Below, piece after piece: positions 8,376 through 16,542 of a stretch of 64,000 nt of DNA. Location: positions 372,001 to 436,000 of the forward strand of contig NZ_FYDD01000004.1 in the NCBI RefSeq assembly GCF_900186585.1, given 5' to 3'. Numbering within the stretch: the first letter of the stretch is position 1; every line of letters starts with the position of its first letter. The notes beneath the pieces are model-generated. The model made no database searches. It was not told the origin of the DNA and saw only the letters and a list, made by a program, of their open reading frames with translations. Source of the DNA: Massiliimalia timonensis (GTDB lineage: Bacteria > Bacillota > Clostridia > Oscillospirales > Ruminococcaceae). Both the position numbers and the translations under genes were made by a program.

Positions 8376-9770
8376 TTACTGAATATAAGGCAATGGGTTG
8401 ATTCTAGTACTGTTGCTTGCACCGGTACTTAATTCAAAATGCAAATGCGGCCCAAATGAGTTACCGGTATTTCCCATATAAGCAATGACTTGGCCCTGGT
8501 TTACCCACTGGCCTTCTGATACTGCAATAGAAACACAGTGCGCATAACGGGTGTAGGTGCCTGTTTCCGGATGATAGATCCGTACCATATTACCATAGCT
8601 TTGCATATCGTCTTTGCTGTGGCCATCCCAGTATTGGACATCCACGACTTTTCCGGTCCGGGAAGCAAAAATTTTGGTCCCTACAACACCGGTTGAAAGG
8701 TCGACTCCCTTATGGCCGCGTGCACCGCCATAATAGCTGGTGACATGTCCGCCATCCAGCGGCCACATATACCCGGTAGATGGTTTCACCTGAGAACTGC
8801 CGCCATCAGATCCGCCGCTTCCAGAACCTGAGCCAGATCCTCCATCGGAGCCGCCTCCACCTGAACTGGATCCGCCGCCATGGCCATTATTCCATTCATC
8901 GTCGGCCTTACTGGCTTCTTCCTGCAATTTTTTCAGGTCAGCTTCATTTTCTTTGATAGCGACCTCATGGTCCATGATCTCTTCTTCAATATCTTCTTTT
9001 TGGTCCTTATAAGAAGCAATTTTAATACCACTTTCCTCATACAGGTCGTCAAGCTCATCTTTCTTTTTCTCATAATCCGCTTTGGCTGTGACGAGCTCTG
9101 CTTTCTGATCTTCTAAATCCTGTTTGGCGTCTTCCAGCTCCTGCTTGTCCTTTTCCAGCTTGTCTTTTAAAGCCTGAAGCTCTTTGTGTTGCTGGTCCAG
9201 TTCTTCCAAAAGCTGCTGGTCGCTTTCAGAAATACTTTTTACTGTTTCTGTGGCAGACAGGAAATCGGAGAAAGATTCGGCACCCAGCAGCATGGCCAGT
9301 ACAGAATTAGAAGAGTTTGCGATGTACATGGTATCCAGACGTTCCTTAAACAGTTCGTCGTTTTCTTCGATCTCGGCTTCTTTTGCCGTAATATCGTTGT
9401 TGGTGTCTTTGATCTCATCCTGCCTCGTTTCGATCTTTTCTTCTGTATCGCTAATCTCTCCGTTTACCGTATCAATTTGCTCCTGATAAACCTCAAGCTG
9501 TTCTTTTACGTTGTCGATTTCTTTCTGGTAGGATTCCTGCTTTTCTTTTTCGGCTGATAGATTGTCATTGATCTGATCGCGTTTTTTCTTTAATTCTTTT
9601 TGTTCTTTTTCTAGCCTTGCAATCTCGTCTTTTAATTCTTGTTCTTCAGACTTTGCAGAAACAAAAGTCTGTGGAACTGAGGTATAAACGGTGGCTGAAA
9701 ACACCATAACTACAGCAATCAGCATAGCGATCAAGCGCAGAGCACTGTAACGTTTCGCTGATAAAAACAT
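8376..9770 (-). CDS. EnvC/PcsB-like coiled-coil M23 peptidoglycan endopeptidase
   Basis: 464 residues: signal peptide (about 1-40, ending VSAKS), a long Lys/Glu/Gln-rich coiled coil (about 42-310), a Gly/Ser linker (about 310-345) and a C-terminal M23 (LytM) domain. Zinc-ligand motifs GHKGVDLS and HLHFELS are intact, so it should be an active endopeptidase that cuts peptide cross-links. Coiled-coil M23 proteins are controlled by FtsEX, whose genes lie immediately upstream (19-base gap), so it is the likely FtsX-activated hydrolase for daughter-cell separation. ATG 9770 is chosen because the signal peptide starts there and AAAGGA precedes it; the frame is open further upstream. Confidence 0.92.
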   Translation of the reverse strand: MFLSAKRYSALRLIAMLIAVVMVFSATVYTSVPQTFVSAKSEEQELKDEIARLEKEQKELKKKRDQINDNLSAEKEKQESYQKEIDNVKEQLEVYQEQIDTVNGEISDTEEKIETRQDEIKDTNNDITAKEAEIEENDELFKERLDTMYIANSSNSVLAMLLGAESFSDFLSATETVKSISESDQQLLEELDQQHKELQALKDKLEKDKQELEDAKQDLEDQKAELVTAKADYEKKKDELDDLYEESGIKIASYKDQKEDIEEEIMDHEVAIKENEADLKKLQEEASKADDEWNNGHGGGSSSGGGGSDGGSGSGSGSGGSDGGSSQVKPSTGYMWPLDGGHVTSYYGGARGHKGVDLSTGVVGTKIFASRTGKVVDVQYWDGHSKDDMQSYGNMVRIYHPETGTYTRYAHCVSIAVSEGQWVNQGQVIAYMGNTGNSFGPHLHFELSTGASNSTRINPLPYIQ

Positions 9771-9789
9771 AGATCTCTCGTCCTTTCTG

Positions 9790-11043
9790 TTATACCTTAA
9801 TATGGTTGCGGATACTGACAAGGCTTCCGATGACCCCTAGCCCAACACCAGCCGAGAAGAAGAAGACCGCCAGCTTCAATGCGATTTGTTCAAATGGGAT
9901 AATACTGCTGAATGCAGATTGGATCCAGGAAGTAGCACTGTCCATGAAAGAGGTCATGAAGTAGGAATATCCGCCCCAGATGATGAGGTAAGCGACTGCC
10001 GCGGAGATGATCCCAAGGCAGATGCCCTCCACAATAAAGGGAAGACGGATAAAGGAATTGGTCGCCCCAACGTACCGCATGATATTCAGCTCTTTCCGGC
10101 GGCTGAAAATACTTGCGCGGATCGTATTGATAATGATAACCAGAGAAACGATCGACAGTGCCGCCACGATCGACCAGCCGACGATGTTGATGATCCGGCG
10201 CAGGCCGGTCAGGGTATCGGCAACCTCGTTGGAAGCATTAACTAGCTTGATCCCTGTAATGTCACTGATCTCGGTGATCGTTTCGTCAATTTTGGATAGA
10301 TCCTCTACTTTAATAACAAAGGAATTTCGAATCGGGTTATCCGCTCCGGTATAATCGTCTAACAGATAGCCGAGATCTCCGAAGCTTTCCTTTTGGCTTT
10401 CGATCCCTTCCTCTTTTGAAACAAAACGGACATCAGTGACATTCGGTACAGCTTTTAACTCTGTTTCAATATCTTGAATCAATCCATCCCAATACACGAT
10501 GGGAATGCCAGACTGAGAAGAAGATTCGGCGTCGTCTGCGCCGCCATCCTCCTTCTGGGAAGATGATGTGTCAGAACTACTACTATCGGTTGAAGCGGTG
10601 GATTCCTCCGCTGCCTGTGAGGATTCCGAACTGCCCTGCGGCTTTTCAAAATCTGCGATAGAAGAAGCACCGAAAAGCATTTTGAGCTCGTCCTCTGTCA
10701 TACCACTGTCAATCAATTTTTGGTGAAACTCATCCTCTGTCATACCGCTTATTTCAAAATCTTGCTGGATCCTAAGCGCGGTTTCGTGGTTTACGTCATC
10801 TACATTGGGTACGGCTTCCATGAACTCTTCATTTTCACCGCTTTTATACATAAAGGCAACCATCTCGTTTTGAGATTCCACATAGCCTACGATCTGGTTG
10901 ATGTTTTCTGTCAAAAGAACGGCAAATCCGACGATCAACAGGCAGGCTGTTAAAACGCCGATACTTGCCAGAGTCATCATATGGTTTTTCCATAAGCCGG
11001 AGATGCCTTGCCCGACTAAATATCTTGCGCTGTTACTCTTCAT
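9790..11043 (-). CDS. ftsX: Cell-division ABC transporter permease FtsX, with long acidic/Ser insert
   Basis: 417 residues, well above the usual ~300. It has an N-terminal cytoplasmic segment and TM1 (about 22-44), a large extracellular loop, then three C-terminal helices (about 285-310, 335-360, 385-410). The cytoplasmic signature FSRRKELNIMRYVGATNSFIR is intact. The extra length comes from a Ser/Asp/Glu-rich stretch of roughly 55 residues (about 128-182) within the extracellular loop, between two conserved halves. FtsEX converts ATP hydrolysis into activation of a periplasmic or exported hydrolase; the M23 gene next door is the probable partner. The start overlaps the end of ftsE by 11 bases. 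Confidence 0.95.
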   Translation of the reverse strand: MKSNSARYLVGQGISGLWKNHMMTLASIGVLTACLLIVGFAVLLTENINQIVGYVESQNEMVAFMYKSGENEEFMEAVPNVDDVNHETALRIQQDFEISGMTEDEFHQKLIDSGMTEDELKMLFGASSIADFEKPQGSSESSQAAEESTASTDSSSSDTSSSQKEDGGADDAESSSQSGIPIVYWDGLIQDIETELKAVPNVTDVRFVSKEEGIESQKESFGDLGYLLDDYTGADNPIRNSFVIKVEDLSKIDETITEISDITGIKLVNASNEVADTLTGLRRIINIVGWSIVAALSIVSLVIIINTIRASIFSRRKELNIMRYVGATNSFIRLPFIVEGICLGIISAAVAYLIIWGGYSYFMTSFMDSATSWIQSAFSSIIPFEQIALKLAVFFFSAGVGLGVIGSLVSIRNHIKV

Positions 11044-11716
11044 CGTGACCTCCTATATAATCATCGAACACGACCTCGCCATGTTCGATGCTGATGGTAC
11101 GGCCGCCGAAATAACGCACAATGTCGTGCTCATGGGTGACCATTAAAATGGTCGTCCCACAGGCGTTGATTCCTTTTAATAGCTCGACGATCTCATAAGA
11201 AAGCTCAGGGTCTACGTTTCCGGTCGGTTCGTCAGCGATAATGAGGGGAGGGTCGTTGACTAAAGCACGTCCTAAGGAAACACGCTGCTGTTCACCGCCT
11301 GAGATCTCATGGGGGAACCGTTTGGCCTTTTCTGTAAGTCCCATTAGTTCCAGAATATACGGGACACGGGCACGTATGTATTTATTGGAGGCATTCGTAA
11401 CACGAAGGCTGAATGCAATGTTGTCATAAACATTTAAAGTCGGGATTAAACGGAAATCCTGAAAAACAACGCCTAGAGAACGACGGAATTCCGGGATTTT
11501 TCTGCGTTTGATCTTACTCAGGTCATATCCGTTTACAAACACTTTGCCAGCAGAGGCAACCCGTTCGCGAAGCAAAAGCTTGATAATGGAGCTTTTGCCT
11601 GCGCCGGAAGAGCCAACGATAAAAGCAAATTCACCGTCGTCTACTTTTAGGTTGATATGATTGAGCGCAGTAGTTTCATTATTATATTTTAAAGAAACAT
11701 CGACTAGTTCGATCAT
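11033..11716 (-). CDS. ftsE: Cell-division ATP-binding protein FtsE
   Basis: 227 residues with a complete ABC ATPase: Walker A GSSGAGKSS, signature SGGEQQR, Walker B PLIIADEPTGNVD and the H-loop TH. Length and order match FtsE. It energises FtsX at the membrane. The start ATG 11716 is selected because homology begins at MIELVDVSLKY and AGGAGTC precedes it, although the frame is open for 18 more codons. Overlap with ftsX indicates coupled translation. Confidence 0.96.
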   Translation of the reverse strand: MIELVDVSLKYNNETTALNHINLKVDDGEFAFIVGSSGAGKSSIIKLLLRERVASAGKVFVNGYDLSKIKRRKIPEFRRSLGVVFQDFRLIPTLNVYDNIAFSLRVTNASNKYIRARVPYILELMGLTEKAKRFPHEISGGEQQRVSLGRALVNDPPLIIADEPTGNVDPELSYEIVELLKGINACGTTILMVTHEHDIVRYFGGRTISIEHGEVVFDDYIGGHDEE

Positions 11717-11772
11717 ATAAAAAAGACTCCTAATTTGATAAGTTTCCCGGCAGTCAATGACTGACAACACAA

Positions 11773-11803
11773 ACAGGGCAAATGCCTTGCGGCGTTTGCC
11801 TGT
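11773..11803 (-). terminator. Hairpin after the PucR-type regulator gene
   Basis: GGCAAACGCC / GGCATTTGCC on the minus strand with a GCAA-type loop, between the regulator stop and ftsE. The following T content is modest, so partial read-through into ftsE is possible. Confidence 0.6.
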
Positions 11804-11815
11804 CTTGTCTTTTGT

Positions 11816-12901
11816 TTAGAGTTTTACCGGGTCAGAGGTCAAATATTTTTTGACCATCAGCGCAATTTTAAAGACGATCGCGTGATCGAATTCTCTCAGG
11901 TCTAAGCCCGTCAGCTTTTTAATTTTTTCCAGACGGTAAACCAGAGTATTGCGGTGTACGAACAGTTTTCTGGAGGTTTCAGAAACATTCAGGTTGTTTT
12001 CAAAGAAACGATGGATAGTAAACAGGGTTTCATGATCTAAAGAATCAATCGAGCCTTGTTTAAATACTTCTTTCAAGAACGTTTCGCAAAGGGTGGTAGG
12101 AAGCTGATAGATCAGACGAGCAATCCCCAGATTATCGTAGGAAACAATAGCCTGTTCATTATCGAACACCTTGCCGACTTCCAAGGCGACCTGAGCTTCC
12201 TTAAAGGATTTCGCCAGATCTTTGATACCGGATACACTGGTCCCGATCCCGACAACAGCTTTGGTGTAAAATTCACTGCTGAGCGTATCCACGATAGAAC
12301 GCGCCAGTTTTTCCAGGTCTTTGGATTCGATCCCGGCGCGGATCTCCTTGATCAGGACAATATCAGTTTCACTGATATTGAAGACAAAATCCTTTTGCTT
12401 GTCCGGGAAAAGGTTCTGAATAACGTCATAAACAGAAACATCATTAGTAGAAACCACACGAATCAGCAAAGCGACGCGGCTGGCATCCGTGTTAAAATGC
12501 AGCTCTCTCGCTTTGATATAAATATCTCCGGGCAGAATGTTGTCCAAGATCACATTTTTCACAAAGTTGTTGCGGTCATATTTTTCATCATAGTATTGCT
12601 TGATCGTTGATAAAGTAATTGCTAAAATCTGCGCATATTTTGCCGCTACCTCGTCAACACCCTCTACAAAGACCGCATAATCGGGCTTGATATGCGGGCC
12701 AAATGGTTTATAGGTGTATCCGTCACGGATAAAAATGTCATGGGATTCGGAAAGATCCAATGCAATAAATTCATTGGTCGATCCGATTTTCGACAATTCG
12801 CTGCAGGAAATGATAGTAGCAGTTTCATCAACAACGCCGATGACACGGTTGATGGTATCGCGCATTTGGTGCATTACACCTTGGAATAGTCTGTTTGACA
12901 T
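11816..12901 (-). CDS. PucR/CdaR-type helix-turn-helix transcriptional regulator
   Basis: 361 residues. The C-terminal ~60 residues are the PucR/CdaR HTH (PF13556), with the hallmark LFVHRNTLVYRLEKIKKLTG. The middle resembles the GGDEF-like/PucR linker domain (VVGIGTSVSGIKDLAKSFKEAQVALEVG). The N-terminus (RVIGVVDETATIISCSELSKIG) is a probable sensory domain. CdaR-type regulators respond to small acids, but this protein's ligand is unknown and its position before ftsE is seen in other Clostridia. ATG 12901 is favoured by GAGGGG upstream and by homology. A strong promoter and a nearby 31-bp palindrome suggest tight, possibly autogenous control. Confidence 0.85.
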   Translation of the reverse strand: MSNRLFQGVMHQMRDTINRVIGVVDETATIISCSELSKIGSTNEFIALDLSESHDIFIRDGYTYKPFGPHIKPDYAVFVEGVDEVAAKYAQILAITLSTIKQYYDEKYDRNNFVKNVILDNILPGDIYIKARELHFNTDASRVALLIRVVSTNDVSVYDVIQNLFPDKQKDFVFNISETDIVLIKEIRAGIESKDLEKLARSIVDTLSSEFYTKAVVGIGTSVSGIKDLAKSFKEAQVALEVGKVFDNEQAIVSYDNLGIARLIYQLPTTLCETFLKEVFKQGSIDSLDHETLFTIHRFFENNLNVSETSRKLFVHRNTLVYRLEKIKKLTGLDLREFDHAIVFKIALMVKKYLTSDPVKL

Positions 12902-12977
12902 GATACATTCCCCTCTTTTATTATGAAAATAGTGGGTATCTGTTCCGTTTGGGCAGAATAGACACCTATTCATAATT

Positions 12978-13006
12978 ATTGTAACGAAAAATTTTATTTT
13001 TTGCAA
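12978..13006 (-). promoter_or_regulatory. Predicted promoter of the PucR-type regulator
   Basis: On the minus strand TTGCAA (13001-13006), 17-base spacer, TACAAT (12978-12983), followed by a ~75-base leader. The -10 overlaps GTTACAAT, which repeats the half-site of the palindrome at 13108-13138. Apart from this promoter, the palindrome and the msmX terminator, the AT-rich gap 12902-13239 shows nothing else. Confidence 0.7.
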
Positions 13007-13107
13007 CCTAATTTATGAAAAAATAGAATGGAAAAATTAACTTTTTCAAATTCGCTTTAATTTTAAACAAAAATTTGTACAAAATGATTATAAATTCATA
13101 GGAAAGC

Positions 13108-13138
13108 TTAAATATGTTACAAATTGTAACATATTTAA
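13108..13138. promoter_or_regulatory. 31-bp palindrome, candidate operator
   Basis: Perfect 15-bp arms around a single central A, core GTTACAAaTTGTAAC. No T-run follows and it lies about 100 bases upstream of the regulator promoter, so a protein-binding site is more likely than a terminator. Confidence 0.5.
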
Positions 13139-13195
13139 CGCAATAAGGTGTTACAGAACTATGAATAAGAATAAAAACTTTACGAAAACAAATAA

Positions 13196-13227
13196 AAGCA
13201 GGAACCAGCTTACGCCAGTTCCTGCTT
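13196..13227 (-). terminator. Terminator of the msmX-type gene
   Basis: AAGCAGGAAC / GTTCCTGCTT with a 12-base loop, followed on the minus strand by TTTTATTTG, 13 bases past the stop codon. Confidence 0.85.
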
Positions 13228-13239
13228 AACATTACTTGA

Positions 13240-14358
13240 TTAGTTGCAGATAACTTTTTCAGTTTCTTTATCAAACAAGTGCATGTTGTTGACATCCAAA
13301 CCAATTTTAATGGTATCGCCTGGTTTTGCAGTAGTTCTCGGAGAAACTCTAGCAGTCAGGTTGATGCCGTCAAGGTTCAGGTACAGATAAGTTTCAGCAC
13401 CCATCATTTCTGTTACGTCTACATCACAGTCAACGATACCGGTTGTAGCAGCAGAGAGGAACATTTCTTCATCGTGGAGATGTTCCGGACGGATACCCAG
13501 AATAACTTCTTTGCCAACGCTTTCTTTTACTGCGTCATTGATCTTGCTTTCCGGCATTTCAACAGAGTATGCTTTTTCTGTGCCGAAGTTAACAAAATAT
13601 TTACCGCCGTTTTCAGACAGGGTAGCATCAATAAAGTTCATCTGAGGAGATCCAATAAATCCAGCTACGAATACGTTACAAGGGCTAGAATACAGGTTCT
13701 GAGGAGTGTCGACCTGCTGGATGAAACCGTCTTTCATAACAACGATTCTGGTACCCATGGTCATAGCTTCTGTCTGGTCGTGGGTTACATAGATAAAGGT
13801 TGTGCCCAAACGCAGATGCAATTTAGCCAACTCGGTCCTCATCTGTGCACGCAGTTTAGCGTCCAAGTTGGAGAGCGGTTCGTCAAGTAAGAATACCTGA
13901 GGTTCACGAACGATAGCACGGCCCAAAGCAACACGCTGTCTCTGACCACCGGAAAGTGCTTTCGGTTTTCTGTCTAACAGGTGAGCAATGTCCAAAATAC
14001 GGGCAGCTTCTTCAACACGTTTTTTGATTTCATCTTTCGGGGTTTTTCTCAGCTTCAGACCGAAAGCCATGTTTTCAAAAACGGTCATGTGAGGATACAA
14101 AGCGTAGTTCTGGAACACCATTGCGATGTCACGGTCTTTCGGAGCAACGTCGTTGACCAGTCTGTCGCCGATGTACAGTTCGCCTTCGGAAATTTCTTCC
14201 AAGCCAGCGATCATACGAAGGGTTGTAGATTTACCGCATCCAGAAGGACCAACCAAGATGATAAATTCTTTATCTTCGATGTCGAGGTTGAAATCGGATA
14301 CAGCAACTACGTTTCCTTGATATTTTTTATAAATACCTTTAAGTGATAAACTTGCCAT
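13240..14358 (-). CDS. msmX: Sugar ABC transporter ATP-binding protein (MsmX/UgpC type)
   Basis: 372 residues: nucleotide-binding domain (about 1-235) with Walker A GPSGCGKSTT, signature LSGGQRQR and Walker B VFLLDEPLSNLD, then a TOBE-type regulatory domain (about 240-370). It matches the MsmX/UgpC/MalK class that powers several carbohydrate importers. No sugar permease or binding-protein gene is adjacent, which fits a shared 'multitask' ATPase like B. subtilis MsmX, energising importers encoded elsewhere. It is monocistronic with its own terminator, and GGAGGTCC lies before ATG. Confidence 0.93.
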   Translation of the reverse strand: MASLSLKGIYKKYQGNVVAVSDFNLDIEDKEFIILVGPSGCGKSTTLRMIAGLEEISEGELYIGDRLVNDVAPKDRDIAMVFQNYALYPHMTVFENMAFGLKLRKTPKDEIKKRVEEAARILDIAHLLDRKPKALSGGQRQRVALGRAIVREPQVFLLDEPLSNLDAKLRAQMRTELAKLHLRLGTTFIYVTHDQTEAMTMGTRIVVMKDGFIQQVDTPQNLYSSPCNVFVAGFIGSPQMNFIDATLSENGGKYFVNFGTEKAYSVEMPESKINDAVKESVGKEVILGIRPEHLHDEEMFLSAATTGIVDCDVDVTEMMGAETYLYLNLDGINLTARVSPRTTAKPGDTIKIGLDVNNMHLFDKETEKVICN

Positions 14359-14539
14359 AATTATGGACCTCCCAATTTGATAATTCGTCTGAGAACAGAA
14401 TTATGTGTAATTAATGTACTATTACTATACCAAACTTTTTTTAAAAATAACAGTAGTGTATTACCCAAAGTTTTAAAATGCACTTTATATAAAATGCCCA
14501 ATTCCCAAAAATATGCAGGAAAACTTGTGCAAAATTCGG

Positions 14540-15274
14540 TTATTCTGCCTTTGGGGTTTCCAAAAGTTTCACAATTTCTTTGTGCAAAAGTTCCCGGCAC
14601 TCTCCTTCGGGAAGATCGGGGTCAAGCGGAAGCTCCCCCATTTTGACCCGTTTTAAAGCTAAAACATGCCTGCCGCAGGCGGCTGCCATCCGTTTGATTT
14701 GGTGGTATTTCCCTTCGTGCAGGACGATCTCTACGGCCGGCCGTTCCCCGTCTGATAAAGGCTTCAGCAAAGCGGGAAGACAGACAAAGCCATCCTTTAA
14801 GGTGACGCCCTCCCGGAACCGGGCGGCCATGTCTTCTGGGATCGGCCCGTCCAGCACAGCATGGTAAGTTTTGGCGATATGCTGCCTAGGGGAGAGCAGA
14901 CGATGTGCAAAATCCCCGTCGTCTGTCAGCAGGACGAACCCGGTGGTATCCTTGTCTAATCTTCCGGCTGGGAAAAGCCCGGGGCGGAACAGCGCTTCAG
15001 GGACTAGGTCTAAAACGGTTCTCTGGCTGCGGTCGTTGGTGGCGCTCACCACGCCCGGCGGCTTATTTAACATCAGATAAATATATTTTTGATACCCGAT
15101 TTCTTTTCCGTCAAGGCAGATCCGGTCCAGCCCGGGGCACACCTTTTGGTCGGCTGATTTCGGCACAGTTTGGTTCACTGTAACGCGTCCCTGTTTTAGA
15201 AGGACGCGGAACTCTTTGCGGGAAGCGAGGTTTTGGCTGGAAAAGAACCGGTCCAGCCGGATAGATTCTGGCAT
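14540..15274 (-). CDS. rsuA: RsuA/RluB-family rRNA pseudouridine synthase
   Basis: 244 residues: an N-terminal S4 RNA-binding domain (about 5-55, RLDRFFSSQNLASRKEF) and a pseudouridine synthase domain with the catalytic Asp in PAGRLDKDTTGFVLLTDDGDF. Order and size match RsuA-type 16S rRNA pseudouridine-516 synthase, but RluB/E/F cannot be excluded. ATG 15274 is supported by AGAGGAGAT 8 bases upstream; the frame is open 11 codons farther. The 180-base gap downstream of it to msmX holds only the msmX promoter region, with no clear terminator. Confidence 0.88.
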   Translation of the reverse strand: MPESIRLDRFFSSQNLASRKEFRVLLKQGRVTVNQTVPKSADQKVCPGLDRICLDGKEIGYQKYIYLMLNKPPGVVSATNDRSQRTVLDLVPEALFRPGLFPAGRLDKDTTGFVLLTDDGDFAHRLLSPRQHIAKTYHAVLDGPIPEDMAARFREGVTLKDGFVCLPALLKPLSDGERPAVEIVLHEGKYHQIKRMAAACGRHVLALKRVKMGELPLDPDLPEGECRELLHKEIVKLLETPKAE

Positions 15275-15359
15275 AGGGCAAATCTCCTCTAGTATAGGTC
15301 GCTGCATTTTCTTCTATTGTAAACGAATTTTTTAAAAATAGCAATGCTATAGCTTGGGC

Positions 15360-15378
15360 TTTTGGAAAGTTTCCAAAA
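15360..15378. promoter_or_regulatory. Palindrome upstream of the DUF4830 gene, candidate operator
   Basis: TTTTGGAAA g TTTCCAAAA, perfect 9-bp arms, about 85 bases before the DUF4830 start and divergent from rsuA. A smaller repeat ATAGCAaTGCTAT lies at 15339-15351. The DNA between the two genes holds no other feature. Confidence 0.4.
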
Positions 15379-15462
15379 TCGCCGCATATAGATAAGGTAA
15401 GGAAAACGGAAGGGGACCCCCCTAGGGCTTGATCCCCGATTTTGCAGAAGGGATGATTCAGT

Positions 15463-15948
15463 ATGTTTATTGTTTCCATGAAAATGAGCCGGAAAAAGAT
15501 CGCGGCCTGTATTACCGGGGCGGTCGTAGTGGTCGCGGCAGTGGTGGTTGTCACAGTCACCAGTCTGACCGGGGCAACAGAAACCGGCGCAAGGGTATCC
15601 AACAAGGTGGAGGATATCTCCGATGTTGCGACGTTCCTGCAGGAGTATGGCTGGCAGACGAGCGCGGAACCAAGCGAACTGGAGGATGTCATGATCCCGA
15701 CGGAGTTCAACGACGTCTACGAGCAGTACAATACCATGCAGAAGACGCAGGGGTATGATCTGGAGGACTATCGCGGTGAGTTTGCTAAACGTGTCACCTT
15801 TGAGATCAAAAATTACCCGGGACAGGAAGAAAATGTGCGGGCCAATGTTTTGGTACACGATGGAAAGGTGATCGGCGGGGATATTTGTTCCGTAGAATCC
15901 GATGGGTTTATCCAGGGGTTTGAACGCGCGGACGAACAGGATATATAA
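15463..15948 (+). CDS. DUF4830-domain exported or membrane-anchored protein
   Basis: 161 residues with an N-terminal hydrophobic segment (about residues 12-36, AACITGAVVVVAAVVVVT) that serves as a signal anchor, then a ~95-residue DUF4830 domain with FLQEYGWQT, IPTEFNDVYEQYN, YRGEFAKRVTFEIKNYPG and VIGGDICSVE. The domain is common in Clostridia and its function is unknown. ATG 15463 follows AGAAGGGA; ATG 15478 is an alternative. The gene is flanked by a strong terminator and stands alone. Confidence 0.82.
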   Translation: MFIVSMKMSRKKIAACITGAVVVVAAVVVVTVTSLTGATETGARVSNKVEDISDVATFLQEYGWQTSAEPSELEDVMIPTEFNDVYEQYNTMQKTQGYDLEDYRGEFAKRVTFEIKNYPGQEENVRANVLVHDGKVIGGDICSVESDGFIQGFERADEQDI

Positions 15949-15950
15949 AG

Positions 15951-15987
15951 AAAAAGGAGTGGAAGTTTTAAACTTCCACTCCTTTTT
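15951..15987. terminator. Bidirectional terminator
   Basis: AAAAAGGAGTGGAAGTTT and its exact complement around one central base, ending in T-runs on both strands. It separates the convergent DUF4830 and XRE genes. Confidence 0.9.
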
Positions 15988-16310
15988 CAGGTTTTCAGCG
16001 CTTGAAGGAATGTTTGAAGAATCGTTTCTAAATAAGGAAGCTTTTCCGGGGAACAGGTGGAAAGCATTTCTGACAGCAGTTCCTCTGGCACCTCATTTTT
16101 GGAGCCAAACAGGATGTAGTCTGTCGGAAGGCTCAGCAGATTGGAAATCTTGCAAAGCGTTTGGACGGACATCCCTTTGGCACCCAATTCAATATCTGCG
16201 CAGAATTTTGGGGTAATATCCAATACTTCTGCCATCATCTCGCGCGTCATCCCCAGACTTTCACGCTGAGAGCGAATCCGTTGCCCTATTTCTGACCAGT
16301 TTAGCTCCAT
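15987..16310 (-). CDS. XRE-family DNA-binding protein
   Basis: 107 residues. The N-terminal ~65 residues form a Cro/CI-type helix-turn-helix (WSEIGQRIRSQRESLGMTREMMAEVLDITPKFCADIELG, then a recognition-helix-like segment). The C-terminal ~40 residues have no recognised domain. It is a likely transcriptional repressor. ATG 16310 is chosen since AAGGAG sits 9 bases upstream; the upstream ATG at 16319 directly abuts the ribosome site. It is divergent from the DUF2798 gene, so it may control that promoter, though this is only inferred from position. Confidence 0.85.
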   Translation of the reverse strand: MELNWSEIGQRIRSQRESLGMTREMMAEVLDITPKFCADIELGAKGMSVQTLCKISNLLSLPTDYILFGSKNEVPEELLSEMLSTCSPEKLPYLETILQTFLQALKT

Positions 16311-16435
16311 CAATATCATCTCCTTTTCCTATTTTACTGACAAATTTTTCCTTTTTGAACAAACTTCAAAGGTTGATTTATAGTAACTTTAAAGGGGATG
16401 CTTTCCGAAAATAAATTTGTGTCCTCATAAAAGAC

Positions 16436-16464
16436 TTACATTGCTTTCAAAAATATGCTATAAT
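16436..16464 (+). promoter_or_regulatory. Strong promoter of the DUF2798 leader
   Basis: TTACAT (16436-16441), 17-base spacer, TATAAT (16459-16464). Transcription should start near 16471, at the foot of the hairpin described next. Confidence 0.8.
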
Positions 16465-16470
16465 AGGGGA

Positions 16471-16528
16471 GCAACGAGTATTCTGATTGGATGTAAATCC
16501 AGTTGTAGGAATACTCGTTTTATTTTTT
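16471..16528 (+). ncRNA. Structured leader RNA / attenuator hairpin before DUF2798
   Basis: An 11-bp stem (AACGAGTATTC 16473-16483 with GAATACTCGTT 16509-16519) encloses an asymmetric internal loop and an apical stem TGGAT/ATCCA closed by a GUAA (GNRA) tetraloop. The stem is followed directly by a T-rich tract, so the whole 5' leader looks like a ~58-base RNA ending in an intrinsic terminator ahead of the gene. It could be a terminator-type regulatory leader or a free small RNA. I do not recognise it as a named riboswitch class. Confidence 0.55.
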
Positions 16529-16542
16529 GATGGAGGGTTTTT

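Noticed and set aside
15111-15858. Minus-strand open frames across rsuA start and the DUF4830 gene
   Set aside because: Shadows of recognised genes; no domain, no ribosome site.
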